Below, in pieces: positions 49,069-60,567 of a stretch of 64,000 nt of DNA. A model generated the notes under the pieces. The model searched no databases, was not told the DNA's origin, and worked only from the letters and a program-made list of their open reading frames with translations. The number at the start of each line of letters is the position of its first letter. The stretch's first letter is position 1. The DNA is from Flaccisagitta enflata. Lineage: Eukaryota; Chaetognatha; Sagittoidea; Aphragmophora. The position numbers were made by a program, and so were the translations under genes. The stretch covers positions 6,138,001-6,202,000 of the forward strand of contig OZ231128.1 in NCBI GenBank assembly GCA_965153355.1. Direction: 5' to 3'.

Positions 49069-52000
49069 TGTTGCGACAATCCGGTCGGACTAGATTATCA
49101 GAACCACATTAGCAACTTGTACGGATGAGACAAATAGTTAATGAGTGACAATCCGGTCGGTAGGGATTGATACTACGAGATATACTACAATGATGTAGAA
49201 AATCCCCGTCGTAGTAGGTTGTTCACAAATGTAGTCCGTTATCCCTAGTGATGAATTGCCGTGCTGGACGAGTTGACCCGGTCTGGCGAGGATGTCGAAC
49301 CACAGGGTGTCGGAATCCGCTGGGCTCTAACTAAGGTGCGCCACTGCCGTGGGCACGAGGCAGTGGCCTAATTCAAGGACGAAGGAAGGGAATAGGCAAT
49401 GGTGATGACCCAAGCGATAATAATGGTTTCGGTACCCACTGGGTACCAATGTTGGCGATTTTAAGATTAATTCCATCCCTGGTCGTGCATTGAGCAAAGA
49501 TACATAAATGCAGCGATTTTTGAGGTCTCTTCCGAGGAAGAAGAGGAAGAAGCGATGATGGACGACGCGTAGGAGTCCCAAATGTCGATGTTGTAAAGGG
49601 TCGTTCTTAAGGTCCATTTCTAAACGTAACCGGATAATGCTGGAGCAGATGTCGACTTCCTTCTTTTTGAGATGGTCGTCCCGACCATAGAAGCGCCAGG
49701 AGCAGCCCAGCAAATCCAGATGGGTAAAAATATTGAGAATGTTTTTTTTTTTTTTTTTTTTTTTTTTTATTTGTGGTGGCTGGCGGCGTTAAGTTCAACG
49801 CTGAGAGGTGATGAACCAATGATCGGAACTTCGCCGGAAGTGACAATCTGGTTGGACTAGATCGTCTGAGAGAAGTGGAAGGGCAGTTTAGATGCAGTGT
49901 GACAATCCGGTCGGTAGAGATTGCCACAAAGAAATTAGCTGAAAAGATGTAAAAATAACCCCGTCAGAGTAGGTCATTCATAAAGAAATCCATTAACCCA
50001 AGTCTAGCGATGCTGACAGTTTCCCACAGACGTTTCTTCGTGAGGGCTCTTTGTGGGGCGATTTAAATCTCAGGGTTTCGGTAACCGCTGGATTCAAATA
50101 TTAAGAATTGTGTTGTTTTACGAGAAATCCAAGATTCGACCGGTGAATGAGGGGCAAGGTGCACCCATAACGATGATATGATTAGTCCAAGGATGAAGAA
50201 AATAAAGCGAAATTTGTGCAGATGTCGACTTCCCCCTTTCAGAGATGGTCGTCCCGACCATAAAAACACCAGTGTGGTCCAAGATGAGCCCAGACCACAA
50301 GCCCGACCAAGACGTAGTAGTAATGCGCATGTAAAAGGTAGCCGTAGCGAAGGAAAGAGCAGCACCTGTACACAATCTGTGAAACTAGATTGGGGTAGAT
50401 CAACACACTAGTTGACAATGACGAAATTTATTTTGACTCATCAGCCGGCAGGGCATCGGACTCCGCTGCCGGTATTATTTTTCATTTTTAGTCATTATTA
50501 CGAATACAGAAAACGGCAGAGGTAATGAGAGAGAAGTAATGAGAGAGAAGTAGAGAGTGAAGGATGTGTGAGGAGTCTTTGCTTCCAAATTACAGCAATG
50601 CTTCTTATTAGTGATTAAGCCCACGATGACAAAGGGCAGGGGAACTGTTAGTGGACATGGAGATTTTCCCCAACTCCAACAAAAAACAGGGAAACATTCA
50701 TTCATCCGCAGGCGTACGTCGAATCTGAATTTATTGTGGCCAGTTATAGAGATAGTCCATTCATTTCCCACATTCATCACCTGAGGCATCGGAAGAGAGT
50801 AGATCATTCCTTGTCCAGCGACGGTTCACAATAACGCGCGTTTTAAAACAAGCAATCCTGAGCATCAGAAGCAGAAGGCGGAGACACTGTTTAGGTGAGA
50901 CGTTGAAAAGCTGAGAGGATGATTGATGTCGAGAAGGATCCGTGAATGATGTTAGCAGAGTTAACATTTGACTAGGTGCGGTGTATTTACAGAGGGGTGA
51001 GAGTCACTACTGCGCAGCGCAAACGTGGGAGCGGCCCACGTCATCAAAGAGAAGATTGTGTGCAAAAAGCACAAATAAAACCAAAAATTGTGATAGAGCG
51101 CATCACAACGCGGATCAGCAGCGAAGTGGATAAAATATTTAATAGTAGTAGCAGTTGCATATAGATTAAAGACGATTGATGAGTTTAAAATACAGTTGAG
51201 GTGAGGCGAAGGAAAACCAGAGCAAGGAAAAAGGGCGTAGCAATGCATGAGGAAGCGCCAACTTCGGAGATAGGCGCTATCCTAAGGCTGGATGCAGCTA
51301 CTCGGATTTTTCTGTTCTCTGAAGTCTCTTTGACGCCAAACATGAATCACTGCCAAGTGTCATGGTCTGGTTGGGAGATACCCAACAATTGCCAGAACTT
51401 TGTCGTCGTTAGCAGCGTGGACTCGGGAGATGTTCCCCCTGTTTCAGTGGGAGTGTCATCCAAATGAGTTGAAGGCACTGGTTCACCGCTTTGCATGGTG
51501 ATTGGGAGGTCACTGCTTTGAATAGGTTCGTGATTGTGATCGCAAAGCGAAGTGACCGAAGTATCTTGCGGGAATCTGGCGGGATCGCGCACATTGAGCC
51601 TTAATTTTCCTTTGCACACAGTTTTATTGGCGTGGCGACATACCCATTTCTGGTTGTATTTATATTTTTGGGAGCCTCGATCCCGTTGGTATTCAAATCC
51701 TCTCAACACAATGACATCAATTTTGCACGGTCCCACTTCCTGGAAAAGTTGGAATTCATTGATGGCTGAATCTGAAGGTTGCCGCGAATCGAAATTGTTC
51801 TCAATCAGTGTGGTATCATTTGGAGGAGGCGAGAGCATGATAGCGTCACGTTTCACCACCAGCGGGGTGTCGGTCTCCGCCGCCCGCATTTTGATGGACG
51901 CCATTGCATAAGAAGAGGGTACTTTGGCGGCCGTAGTCGCTACGGCGGAAACAGTTGCTGCGTCGGAGGTAATTGCTTGAGCTTCATCACTCAATTTTGG

Positions 52001-55000
52001 TTCATTTGAGATATTAGACCATTTGTCAACTTCTCCGGAAGTGGGTTCGGTGGCCACAACCGGTGTAGTAAACAAATCAGTAGGAGTATGAGGGATGATG
52101 TTATGCAAATGATTTTGGATCGATTGAGCCTGCGGCAAACTCCATGGAGAATTACCCCATTGAGAATCCGGCAGTGACAATGAGGAGCGGCCCCAGTAAG
52201 ACTCGGGTGACGGCATTCCGTGTGGCGGTGGAGTGATGGAAGTTGGTTGATAGGGAGGCCATGGGAGAATCGGAGAGACAAAAGGGACTGGAGGCACTGA
52301 TGCGAAGTGAGAGATACCCACTTGACCTTCGGAATATGGGGAGCGGCCCCAGTAAATATCAGGCGACGCTATTCCACTTGGCGATGATGTGATCCAAGTT
52401 GGTTGATAGGGAGGCACCATGGAGTTGGCGCAAATAGCGATGATGGATGAGGTGACGACGCTGTGGGATTGTAGACAGGATTCATGTTTCTTTTATAATG
52501 TCAGTAATTTGATAAGAACAAGAAATTCGAGTTTTCAAACATGAGTTTTCAGATATGATAAGATGAGACTGAAGCTAATGTCTTTAAAACGATTTTCTCC
52601 CGATTAAGTGGCATACGCGTCTTACTTTATATACAGTCTTTACAGAGTTTGTACATTTGGAAGAAGAGAGTCATGGCTTTTTCTATGTAAATATTGGTCG
52701 GATGCACAAGGACGGTGATGGAGATGTTGAAACAGAGGGAAGATGATGCGGCGATTGAGAAGAGTAGAAACAGATGTGAAGCAAATGAGATTTAGCGGTC
52801 ACGCTCCGCCACATCCGGACTAGGCAGATCTCGTAACTGCTCTGGGGCAGGGCCGCAAGGGTGCCGATAAAACTCAAATGAGGTATGAGATGGAGGCGCC
52901 AAAAGGATGGATTTCTCCTCTGGGTAACGCAGAATACCAGAAGAAAAATTGAGTGTACTCTTGCCACAGAAAGAAGATTCCCCAAGAACACTCAGAAGTC
53001 GATCCACCTCTAGTAAGTCGAATGATCACGGTGTTTTCTTACGCATGGAGTATCAACCCGCCTGTCCACCCGGGGGGTGCGTATATGACGGACATGTCCG
53101 GCGATGGAAGGTCGGAGAAGCCTTTCCTACGTATGCATGGACGATCATAAGCAAAATGTTCAAGATGGATCTATGGAAATAGTCGACGATCAGCGCCGGT
53201 CAGAAGCACCAATGATCCAAAGGGCCCACAACGTCGTAGGGCTCCAAAGCACCGGCCATCCGGAGACACCATGATCTATATTGGGAAATCCCGGTAAAAA
53301 GCGAATCCTGGCGATGGCGGGTCACACTGAGGAGTGCTTGCGTTGGCAGCCGACCATAAGCGAGCCGTTCAGCGAAAATCGGGAAGACAGAAGAGATGAT
53401 GGAGAAGAGATGATTGAGACGGATTGACGGCGGATAGGGAACTTCTCTAGACACGATATGCGCTAGAGATCGGACGAAGCACCAGCTATTGGGGGCGTAC
53501 CTTAGTGAGACGGAAGGATGGATCTTCCCAGTATGTCATCAAAGCGTCTATATACAGAAGTGTTCTCTGGATCTTGGAAGGAAGGAAGAAGGCTGTAATC
53601 ACTTGTAGGGTTGATGATGATAACGTTGTAATGAGGTACGAAGCATTCGGTAGTGATAACAGTGTAGACATATGGAGGAGGAGAAGCTGCCACGCGAATT
53701 ATGATGAGGTAGTACTATACAAGACTAGACAATATACTGGATACTAGACGCGCATGCCACTGCTGAACAACTGATGAATGAGAAAGAGAACGAACGTTAG
53801 CTGGTGAATCATTCATAGGCAACACGTAATGACAGAAAGATGACAAAGCAATGATAAATCAGTAACGACAGTAGCAATGGCTTACAGCGTGCATCTAACA
53901 AATATCATATCATATCATATCATCATATCATCATATCATCATATCATATCATATTCAGTCTTTCATTCGTAACAATACGCCTTCAGTAGACATACGTCAT
54001 ACGCACGTCATAGTAGCCATTAGGTCACTCGGTCAGCAGTTTGTTCAGTATTTAGAAAAAGATAGACTGAATGACAGTTTATCTACAATATAAAGGGGGC
54101 GCTAATTGGAGGGTAAAAGAGCCAAGTTTTTTTTTCAATTTCAAAAGCGCCCGGGGCGCTTTTTAGAAAAAAATACGGTATTCCTAGACGTCCTCAATTC
54201 ATGATATCGTACACAATGTCACATCCCAGTGCTGATTCCTGACCTATTCCTGACCAATTCCTCCTCATTCCCTTTCTCTCTCAGGTCGGATTTGACAAAG
54301 AGGATGAAGAGCGGGATTTAGACGGGGAATTTCCGACGGAAAGAAACAAAAGACGAGTCCGACTCGAACCCGAAGACGACGACGACGAAGATTCTGGAGA
54401 GGGTGGTCAAAGAAAAGTCTTCAACGGGGATGACGAAGACGCGAGCGAAAGTGGACTGGAAAATGACGATGAAGAAGAAGAAGAAGCGGAAGGGAAAATG
54501 GACTTGGACCGCGAGTTGGAAGAAGAGATGCGTCGCGCGGACGAGTTGGCCAGGGATTTTGGAGAGGAGGATGATGATGATGATGACGAAGCGAACGTCA
54601 CTCCCCATCATCTCGCCAACGACCAAGTGGACGACGAGTTGGATTTAGAGTTGAAGCGCAGCGACGAGCTGCTCCGCGAGACGGACGCCGTCATGGCGGA
54701 ATCCACCTCCTCCACCACCGCCAGAGACGAGGGTGGTAATGTGTGGAGCGAGGAAGAGGAGGACCGAGAGGAGCTGTTGGGAATCCCCGCCGCCGCTTCT
54801 TCCTCCAAATCCACTTCCAAGTCGCACGTCAAAGAATCCGCTTCGGCCACGTCCAACGTGTCTTCAACCACGGCCGCGAAAATGCGGATGTACGCCGACG
54901 AAGAAACGGAAACGGGAGGCGGCAACAACAACGTCAAAGACCGAGTTAGCGGGAATAATAATAAGCGGGGGACAAATGACTTTAAGGCGTCGTTGAAAGC

Positions 55001-56966
55001 GGAGAGAAGGAGGCAGAAAGAGATGGAGTTCGCCGATATCGACCCCGCGAAGATCGTCATCACGATGGACAACGAGGATGAAGACGATGGTTCCGATGAT
55101 GACTCGATCGGTCAACGGTCGCCTCCGCCTCACGCGCCCAATCTCAAGAAATCGTCCGCGAATGGAAAATCATCCAGGAAAAGAAAGAATGAAACAAAAT
55201 TGACTCTAGGCAAAAAGATGAAAAAGTCAGACGACTATGATGACGACGACGACGACGATGGAAGAGTGGTGGAACGAGTTGTGGAGAAGCAAAAGCGATC
55301 TCGAGGTGGGAAAAGGAAGGATCTGCGGGACGCGAGTAGTTCTTCCTCCTCTTCTTCTTCTTCATCCTCGGATGACGACGACGACGCGAGCGACTCTTCT
55401 TCTTCCTCTTCCTCCTCTTCAAACGCATCACCTCCGCGGAAGCAAAAGAAGAGCAAGATAAGGACGAAGAATGGCAGAGTTATGGACTCTAAAAGGAGTA
55501 TGAAGAAAAAGACCTCCGTTTTCGCCGAGGACGTCGCCGCCGCCGCATCCTCATCCTCTTCTACCTCGCAACAACGTTTGCCCATTTTCAGCAACCGAAT
55601 GCAGATGGTGAAACGTTCGTACGAAGACGTCGATCCGGACGTGCGTATGCAGCTAGAGTCGGTGCACAACGGGGATTCGCCCGCGATCGTGATCTCAAAA
55701 CCCTTTGGTCAAGCCGGTTTCTACGCCGCCGACGGACGCCGTCGACAACCCGCTGCGGGAGCGGCGATGACGGATGGTGTCGCCAACGCCGTCATCGACT
55801 CCAAAGCGACCAAGTTGACCATGAGTGAGAGGCTTAAAGCGTCTGGAATGAGAGAGAGTAAGACGACAACGATGACATCGTCGTCGACGCCCCCCTCGCG
55901 TCAATTTCACGGCATATTCCAGAAGATGGAGCGAATGCGACGAAAAGAGGTTGGAGACGACGACGACTACGATGACGACGATGACTACGATGACGATAGT
56001 CCGGTAAAAATCGAATACGACGATGATGATGCAAAAAACAATCATGACGACGACGACGACGACGATGATGATGTACTGGACGTTCCGGCTGTCAGGAGGA
56101 AGAAGGAACCAACGCCGTTGACTCGATCGGACATCTTGAAAAGAATGTCAAAAGCTGACATCGAAGCTTCCTCGCGTAATCGAACGTCCGAAGGAAGAGG
56201 AGGAGGAGGAGGAGGCGGTTTTGATAGGAGCAGACTAACTCTAAATCCCAAGAATATGAGGCTGAGAGACGAGGGTTTAACGAGAAAGGACCCGCAACGA
56301 GATCGTCGTGATCATGATTCCAAGCCAGCAGCTCGGCCTTCCATGCAAATGTACAACGCTCCCGCTAGACGGGCGCTCGCTAAGGACAAAGGCGAAGAAG
56401 ACGCTGGTGGTCATCGTTCGGCATCGCGCGGCAGCCAAGAGACTTTCCGGTTTGGAAGGGAATCGCAGAAGCCACGCGACGATCTGAGGCGTCGTTTCGG
56501 AGTCGGTGGTGGTGCGGCTTATTCCGACGGCGACGACCGATACACTGATGAGGATGAGGATGAACGTGATGTCGGAAGAGCTAGACGTGGCGCCAGCGGC
56601 CGCGGGGGTGCTGCGAAACCGAGCCCCAGCGGGGGTGGTGTCGCCACGAGAAGACCCAGCGCGGGCAATGATCTTCGAGCGCGAATCGGCGCAGCGTCGA
56701 CGATGTCGAAAGCTTCGACGTCATTATCGCTGAAAAGAATGCGCGCTGATGACGATAACGATAACTCATCATCATCGGGGCCAACTGTCTCCAACAGACT
56801 GGCTGGTAGGATAGGAGGATCATCGTTGTCGGTGAGATCGGGAAGAGAGCTAGTCGAAGGAATCAGGCGCGGGGCGAAGGAAAGAGTGGATGGGGATGAT
56901 GAGCTGAACTCGTCGCTCGCTTACAGCGTCGCTGGCTCCAGGGGCAAACTGCGATCGGATCGCTGA
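47499..56966 (+). CDS. unrecognised 950-aa acidic Ser/Asp-rich protein
   Basis: Exons 47499-47669 and 54285-56966 join in phase 0 to give 950 aa. The N-terminus (MSFRKVIEFDSS) is followed by a Pro run and HRKILNYVEISDIFG; the long second exon has many Asp/Glu and Ser runs. The C-terminal third carries short repeats of the type DLRRRFG, DLRARIG and NRLAGRIG, and exon 2 has KMRMYADEE. These two features resemble the C-terminal part of NCBP3 (a nuclear cap-binding protein), but the NCBP3 RNA-binding region is absent, so I do not assign it. A nuclear, RNA-related role would fit the composition. The 6.6-kb intron exists mainly because of an inserted LTR element. Splice sites are GTAAAT and a CT-rich CTCAG. 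Confidence 0.65.
47723..48133 (-). repeat. 3' LTR (element on minus strand)
   Basis: 411 bp, TG...CA; differs from the other LTR at about four positions. Confidence 0.92.
48229..48333. repeat. 51-bp tandem duplication in LTR element
   Basis: Two copies of tgtaaataacagaatgtacc plus attctcagaatattc and a T tract. Confidence 0.92.
48765..49079 (-). CDS. poly-Gln/His ORF in LTR element
   Basis: 104-codon open frame in the sense of the element. It starts MSQHQQQHQQQH, continues as a long Gln run and PPPPTPTEFALAQGENS, then Asn-rich sequence. Produced by a (TTG)n/(ATG)n repeat on the plus strand. It could be one exon of a longer element-encoded protein, but no domain is seen. Confidence 0.3.
49640..50290. 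repeat. internal duplications in LTR element
   Basis: gcagatgtcgacttcc plus gagatggtcgtcccgaccat occurs at 49648-49690 and 50218-50260. The unit tgacaatccggtcggtag with a following ccccgtc(g/a) gagtaggt segment occurs near 49146 and 49900. The interior was partly built by duplication. Confidence 0.7.
51347..52420 (-). CDS. FLYWCH-type zinc finger protein in LTR element
   Basis: 357-aa ORF in the sense direction of the LTR element. Residues 236-298 have the FLYWCH finger pattern: an aromatic start (VIVLRGFEYQ), YNQKWVCRHANKTVCKGKL with the W.C and second Cys, and SLCDHNHEP with the His pair. FLYWCH fingers bind DNA and are common in Mutator-like transposons and their derivatives. The first 80 residues contain a repeated motif (PPYQPTWIT...IYWGRS and PPYQPTSIT...SYWGRS), and the middle is Thr/Ser/Ala-rich and disordered. 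No transposase or pol domain follows. It may be a regulator carried by the element or a captured host gene. Confidence 0.65.
   Translation of the reverse strand: MVPPYQPTWITSSPSGIASPDIYWGRSPYSEGQVGISHFASVPPVPFVSPILPWPPYQPTSITPPPHGMPSPESYWGRSSLSLPDSQWGNSPWSLPQAQSIQNHLHNIIPHTPTDLFTTPVVATEPTSGEVDKWSNISNEPKLSDEAQAITSDAATVSAVATTAAKVPSSYAMASIKMRAAETDTPLVVKRDAIMLSPPPNDTTLIENNFDSRQPSDSAINEFQLFQEVGPCKIDVIVLRGFEYQRDRGSQKYKYNQKWVCRHANKTVCKGKLRLNVRDPARFPQDTSVTSLCDHNHEPIQSSDLPITMQSGEPVPSTHLDDTPTETGGTSPESTLLTTTKFWQLLGISQPDHDTWQ
53490..53900 (-). repeat. 5' LTR (element on minus strand)
   Basis: 411 bp; followed in element sense by the candidate tRNA primer-binding site. Confidence 0.92.
53901..53955. repeat. 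(ATATC)n simple repeat
   Basis: atatcatatcatatcatcat units directly at the LTR boundary. Confidence 0.9.
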
Positions 56967-57424
56967 AACACTTCTCCACTCTATGAAAGTTGAATGGGCG
57001 CTTTCCAAATTTGATTGTGATGCCTAATTTTGAACGATATCTTCATTCATTCATTTATTGTACAATTCTTTTCTCGGTGGATCCATTTCATAATTGTATG
57101 AGTTGCGGGTTTAACAATTTTAGGTGTAGGTAGAAATCAAATTGGTACGCGACTACGTGGTGATTTTTGACAAGTTTTCTCTCCAGTTTTTCTACGCGCG
57201 CATCGACCATTCATCAATTTTCTGTTTTTATAAACATTCGTCCCAGCTCATGAATTTCATTGAAACGTTTTTTTCGCGTCTCTTAGTCATAGCTTAGTAG
57301 TTTGTCTAGTTAGAAAACAGTTCATAATGGAATGTTGTCTCTCGTCAAAATGTTTTGAATAATTGTTAAACAGATCCACCATTCCTGGAACAACTTGGGA
57401 AGCCCCGCTTATAAACAAAAGGCG
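56967..57424. other. intergenic, 950-aa gene to N6AMT1
   Basis: No repeat or coding signal. The in-frame codons 57374-57424 directly upstream of the N6AMT1 ATG are open, after a possible acceptor (aaacag), so the N6AMT1 start could lie farther upstream in another exon. Confidence 0.5.
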
Positions 57425-57927
57425 ATGTTCCCTACTCCGGATTTGTCTCATTTAAAGGCCGACGATTATGAGCACATTTATGAACCCGCCGAGGACACGT
57501 TTTTGTTGATGGATGCTTTGGAACAAGACAGAGGTCATTTTCAATAGCGGAGAACTGTGAATTTGTAGGTTACTTAAAGTACTTATATTTGTATATTATT
57601 GATATCTATAAATCTTTTGAAGGAGAATAGTTAAGAATAGCCTCCTATGCCATAGGAGCCTGGCCCAATTTCAATAATAAAATCCAAAGGCACAAAAAAT
57701 CTTAACTCTTGTATTTGAAAGAATTGCTTTTAGAAACATCAAACATATACAATATAGGTTATACAATATGTAGATTATTCTCCGTCGATGAAAATGATCT
57801 GATCACGCAAAGACGTTTTGCGGAAGCGGCGTCCATTAATATGTGTTGAAGTCGGCAGCGGATCCGGCGTAGTTCTTACATTCCTGTCCCAACTTTTGTT
57901 CTCATCTGAGTCGCAAACCAGCGCAGA

Positions 57928-57960
<33 letters not shown>

Positions 57961-58116
57961 AGCATCCACCACACCAACATCTGTCACATCGCCCATTTGC
58001 TTCGCCGTCGATATCAACCCGAAGGCCGCTCATCTCTCAAGACAAACGGCGACGAACAATCGCGTTTCTTTATTCGAGGCGATCAACGGCAATCTTCTTG
58101 ATCCGTTTTTCTCCAG
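57425..58116 (+). CDS. N6AMT1: N6AMT1/HemK2 methyltransferase (first two exons)
   Basis: Exons 57425-57533 and 57813-58116 join in phase 1. The product with TRMT112 methylates the Gln of the GGQ motif in release factor eRF1. Visible features: [16 protein letters not shown] near the N-terminus, motif [11 protein letters not shown] and the acidic VDINPKAA after beta-strand 2, then NGNLLDPF. Between them is an inserted Ser/Thr-rich loop with a run of 11 Thr from an (ACG)n repeat. Exon 2 ends in phase 2 at a GTGCGC donor. The next exon, which should carry the catalytic NPPY, is not found up to 64000, so the gene either continues outside the window or is broken by the transposons that follow. Start by homology. 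Confidence 0.88.
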
Positions 58117-58829
58117 GTGCGCGTCCAAATTGGTGATAGACTTCTTGCAATCAGACAAGATTCCTAGGTTCAGTCGGTGTTTCTCCGAGTCTCTGACAGG
58201 CTCTGTCTCTGCGTTCGGAAAATTACATTTAAAGTGTACCAGTAATGGCGGCTTTCGCCGTGAGGAAAAAAGTCGTAAGCATTGGTCATTTTTCACCAAT
58301 TTTTTGTTTTTAGTCACTGCAAATTTTTGTTTCTATTAGATCAAATCAAGAGCAATTGTATGTATTGATTGCACTGGAGATCAGAGAAAAATAGGACTGA
58401 GCTAAATGAGCTAGATGAGCTAAAATGCTCAAAATCACTCAACCAGACAACCAGCTATACTCACTGACATGCTTTCTTGGATTTTAATGCTCATATGATA
58501 ACATTTATTTATTCCATAAAAAATCAGAAGAAAAAAATATTGAGCTAAATTAGCTAAGTGAGCTAAAATGCTTAAAACACCCTCACAGATGAGCAGTTAT
58601 GCTCACTTATATGTTTTTTGTCCTCGACGATCAGTTAACGTCGAGGACTATAACATAGCCTTGATCGTGTAGTGAGTCGTTGTTCGTTCGTCGTGTCAAC
58701 CCATAAACTTGAGAACCACAACTCAGATGTTGATGAAACTTGGTCAGTGTTATTTTTAGGGCATTACTAACCTGTGTACCAACTTTCAACAACATTCATA
58801 AATATTTAGTACCCTGTGCCAATTTTTTT

Positions 58830-59165
58830 TGTAGTATTATTAATTCCTGGACTTGTGCAATTTACATAGGGGAAGGGTAGTAAAGGTTTACCAATGTTGA
58901 TCAAACTTGTTGCGAAGGTTTATTGCATCAATTAAAGCTCCCCTGCAAGATTTTAGATAATTCTGAGTATTGGTTTAGAAGATATAAGGGTATTTTGCTA
59001 GTAATATTAATTCCTAGACTTGTGCAATTTACATAGGGGAATGGTAGTAAAGGTTCACCAATGTTGTTCAAACATGTTGTGAAGGTTCATTACATCAATT
59101 AAAGCTCCCCTGCAAGATTTCAGTAAATTCTGAGTATTGGTTAAGAAAATATAAGGGTATTTATG
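58830..59165. repeat. ~180-bp direct repeat pair
   Basis: ttcctggacttgtgcaattt / ttcctagacttgtgcaattt with acataggggaagggtagtaa and aaagctcccctgcaagattt occur twice (from about 58846 and about 59020). Confidence 0.85.
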
Positions 59166-59389
59166 ATGTATCTAGTAACATTATTTCTTGGACTGAAGAA
59201 TTTTTTTTGAAAAAAATTTTTTTTAAATTTTTTTTTGATTCCTTTTTTGAAGAAAAAAAATTTGTATTTGAAAATTTTTTTTTTTTTTTTTTTGAAAAAA
59301 AATTTTTGAAAAAAAAATTTTGAATTTTTTTTTTTTTTTTTTTGAAAAATTTGAAAATTTTTTGTTATCTTTGTTATTGTTGGATTATA

Positions 59390-59515
59390 AGGTATGCTTT
59401 CATGGACTTCAAGGAATGCCATCATGGGATTCAAGGTATGCCATCATAGGCTGCAAGGTATGCCACCATGAACTTCAAGGTATGCCATCATGGACTTTAA
59501 GGTATGCAATTGGTA
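59390..59515. repeat. ~25-bp tandem repeats
   Basis: About five copies of caaggtatgccatcatgg plus a variable end, inside the long-TIR element. Preceded by A/T homopolymers at 59205-59360. Confidence 0.85.
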
Positions 59516-59679
59516 GCTGGGTCAGACTGAGTAGCCGGGTCAGTGTGAGTAGCCGGGTCGGACACCAAATAGACTACAGTCGAGGATTGTTGTTTTTAAG
59601 CTTTTTGCGTTATGATTTTTTAAAGATTTATTTGTGAAAATTGCAAATTGAATTTTTTATGTTTTTTTATGATTTTGAG

Positions 59680-60008
59680 CAGGGTGGCAGGAACAGGGGC
59701 ACACTTGGCACATTGTGCCTTGGAACTATAGCTCAAAAGTTGGACTTATAGTTTTGATAATAGAAAAAAATTGGGGAAAAAAAGACAAAAAAGAGGAAAA
59801 TGGAAAAATCACAAGGATTCATACGGTTTTAGGTTTGATCATTTATTCAATTGACGTGAGAACTCTTAGTTTCCATAAAATTAAAGGTATGATGCAGAAA
59901 ACTAGTAGTTTATGCAATATTTGCATAATAACAGTTGATTTTTTTAAGTCGAACTTGTAGCGCTGCGAAAACTTGTGCCTCGGACCAATAGAATTTTCTG
60001 CCACCCTG
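59680..60008. mobile_element. hAT-like MITE nested in the long-TIR element
   Basis: Ends CAGGGTGGCAG and CTGCCACCCTG, flanked by a perfect 8-bp duplication ATTTTGAG (59672-59679 and 60009-60016). Internal pairs ggcacattgtgcctt / acttgtgcc. Same family as 22498-22722. Confidence 0.92.
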
Positions 60009-60567
60009 ATTTTGAGTAAGATCAAAACAGGAGTGTATCTATGTTTGCTTGAGCATGCAAATACAACAAAACATGTTTATGAGCATTGCTGCTCATCTGT
60101 GAGGAGAATTCTAGCTCATTTAGCTCATTTAGCTCCGTTTCTTTTTTTGTTTAAATGTGATAAATGAATAGATATTTTGATACATGTTTAAGAAAGCAGA
60201 CACAAAAAGCATATCAGTGAGCATAACTGCTCATCTGTGAGGGTATTTTTAAGCATTTTAGCTCACTTAGCTCAGTCTTTTTTTTTCCTGATTTTTGATG
60301 GGATAAATAAGTGTTTTGATGGGAGCATGTAAATACAAGAAAGCAAGTCAGTGAGCATAGCCGATTGTCTGGTTGAGTGATTTTGAGCATTTTAGCTCAT
60401 CTAGCTCATTTGGCTCAGTCCTATTTTTCTCTGATTTTCAGTGCAATCAATACATACAATTGCTCTTGATTTGATCTAATCGAAAAAAAAGATTTGCAGT
60501 GACTAAAGACAAAAGTGATCAATGCTCACGACTTTTTTCCTCACTGCGACAGCCGCCATTACTGGTA

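Larger units (their letters stand above)
47723..53900 (-). mobile_element. LTR element without pol, antisense in an intron
   Basis: Two 411-bp direct repeats (47723-48133 and 53490-53900), about 99% identical, begin TG and end CA. On the minus strand the LTR starts TGTTAGATGCACGC. Next to the 5' LTR (right side) is a likely primer-binding site, TGGTGCTTCGTCCG (53484-53471), five bases in. Next to the 3' LTR is a polypurine tract GAAAGAGGGGAGAAG (48149-48134). Flanks tatat / aatat may be a 5-bp target duplication with one change. The 5.36-kb interior has no protease, reverse transcriptase, RNase H or integrase. It contains a FLYWCH-finger ORF, a poly-Gln ORF and internally duplicated segments, so it is a non-autonomous, recently inserted element. 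Confidence 0.85.
58239..60565. mobile_element. 2.3-kb element with ~370-bp inverted ends
   Basis: Begins CCAGTAATGGCGGCTTTCGC and ends AGCCGCCATTACTGG, with TA on both sides. Arms 58239-58610 and 60200-60565 pair over most of their length and contain gagctaaatgagctagatga-type units. No transposase ORF. The middle holds A/T homopolymers, a tandem array and a nested hAT-like MITE. It starts 122 bases after N6AMT1 exon 2. Confidence 0.85.

Noticed and set aside
48765-49079. Poly-Gln ORF as a confident gene
   Set aside because: It depends on a TTG/ATG simple repeat and has no recognisable domain; kept only as a low-confidence feature.
47499-56966. Naming this gene NCBP3
   Set aside because: Only short tail motifs resemble NCBP3; its RNA-binding region is absent from the predicted protein.
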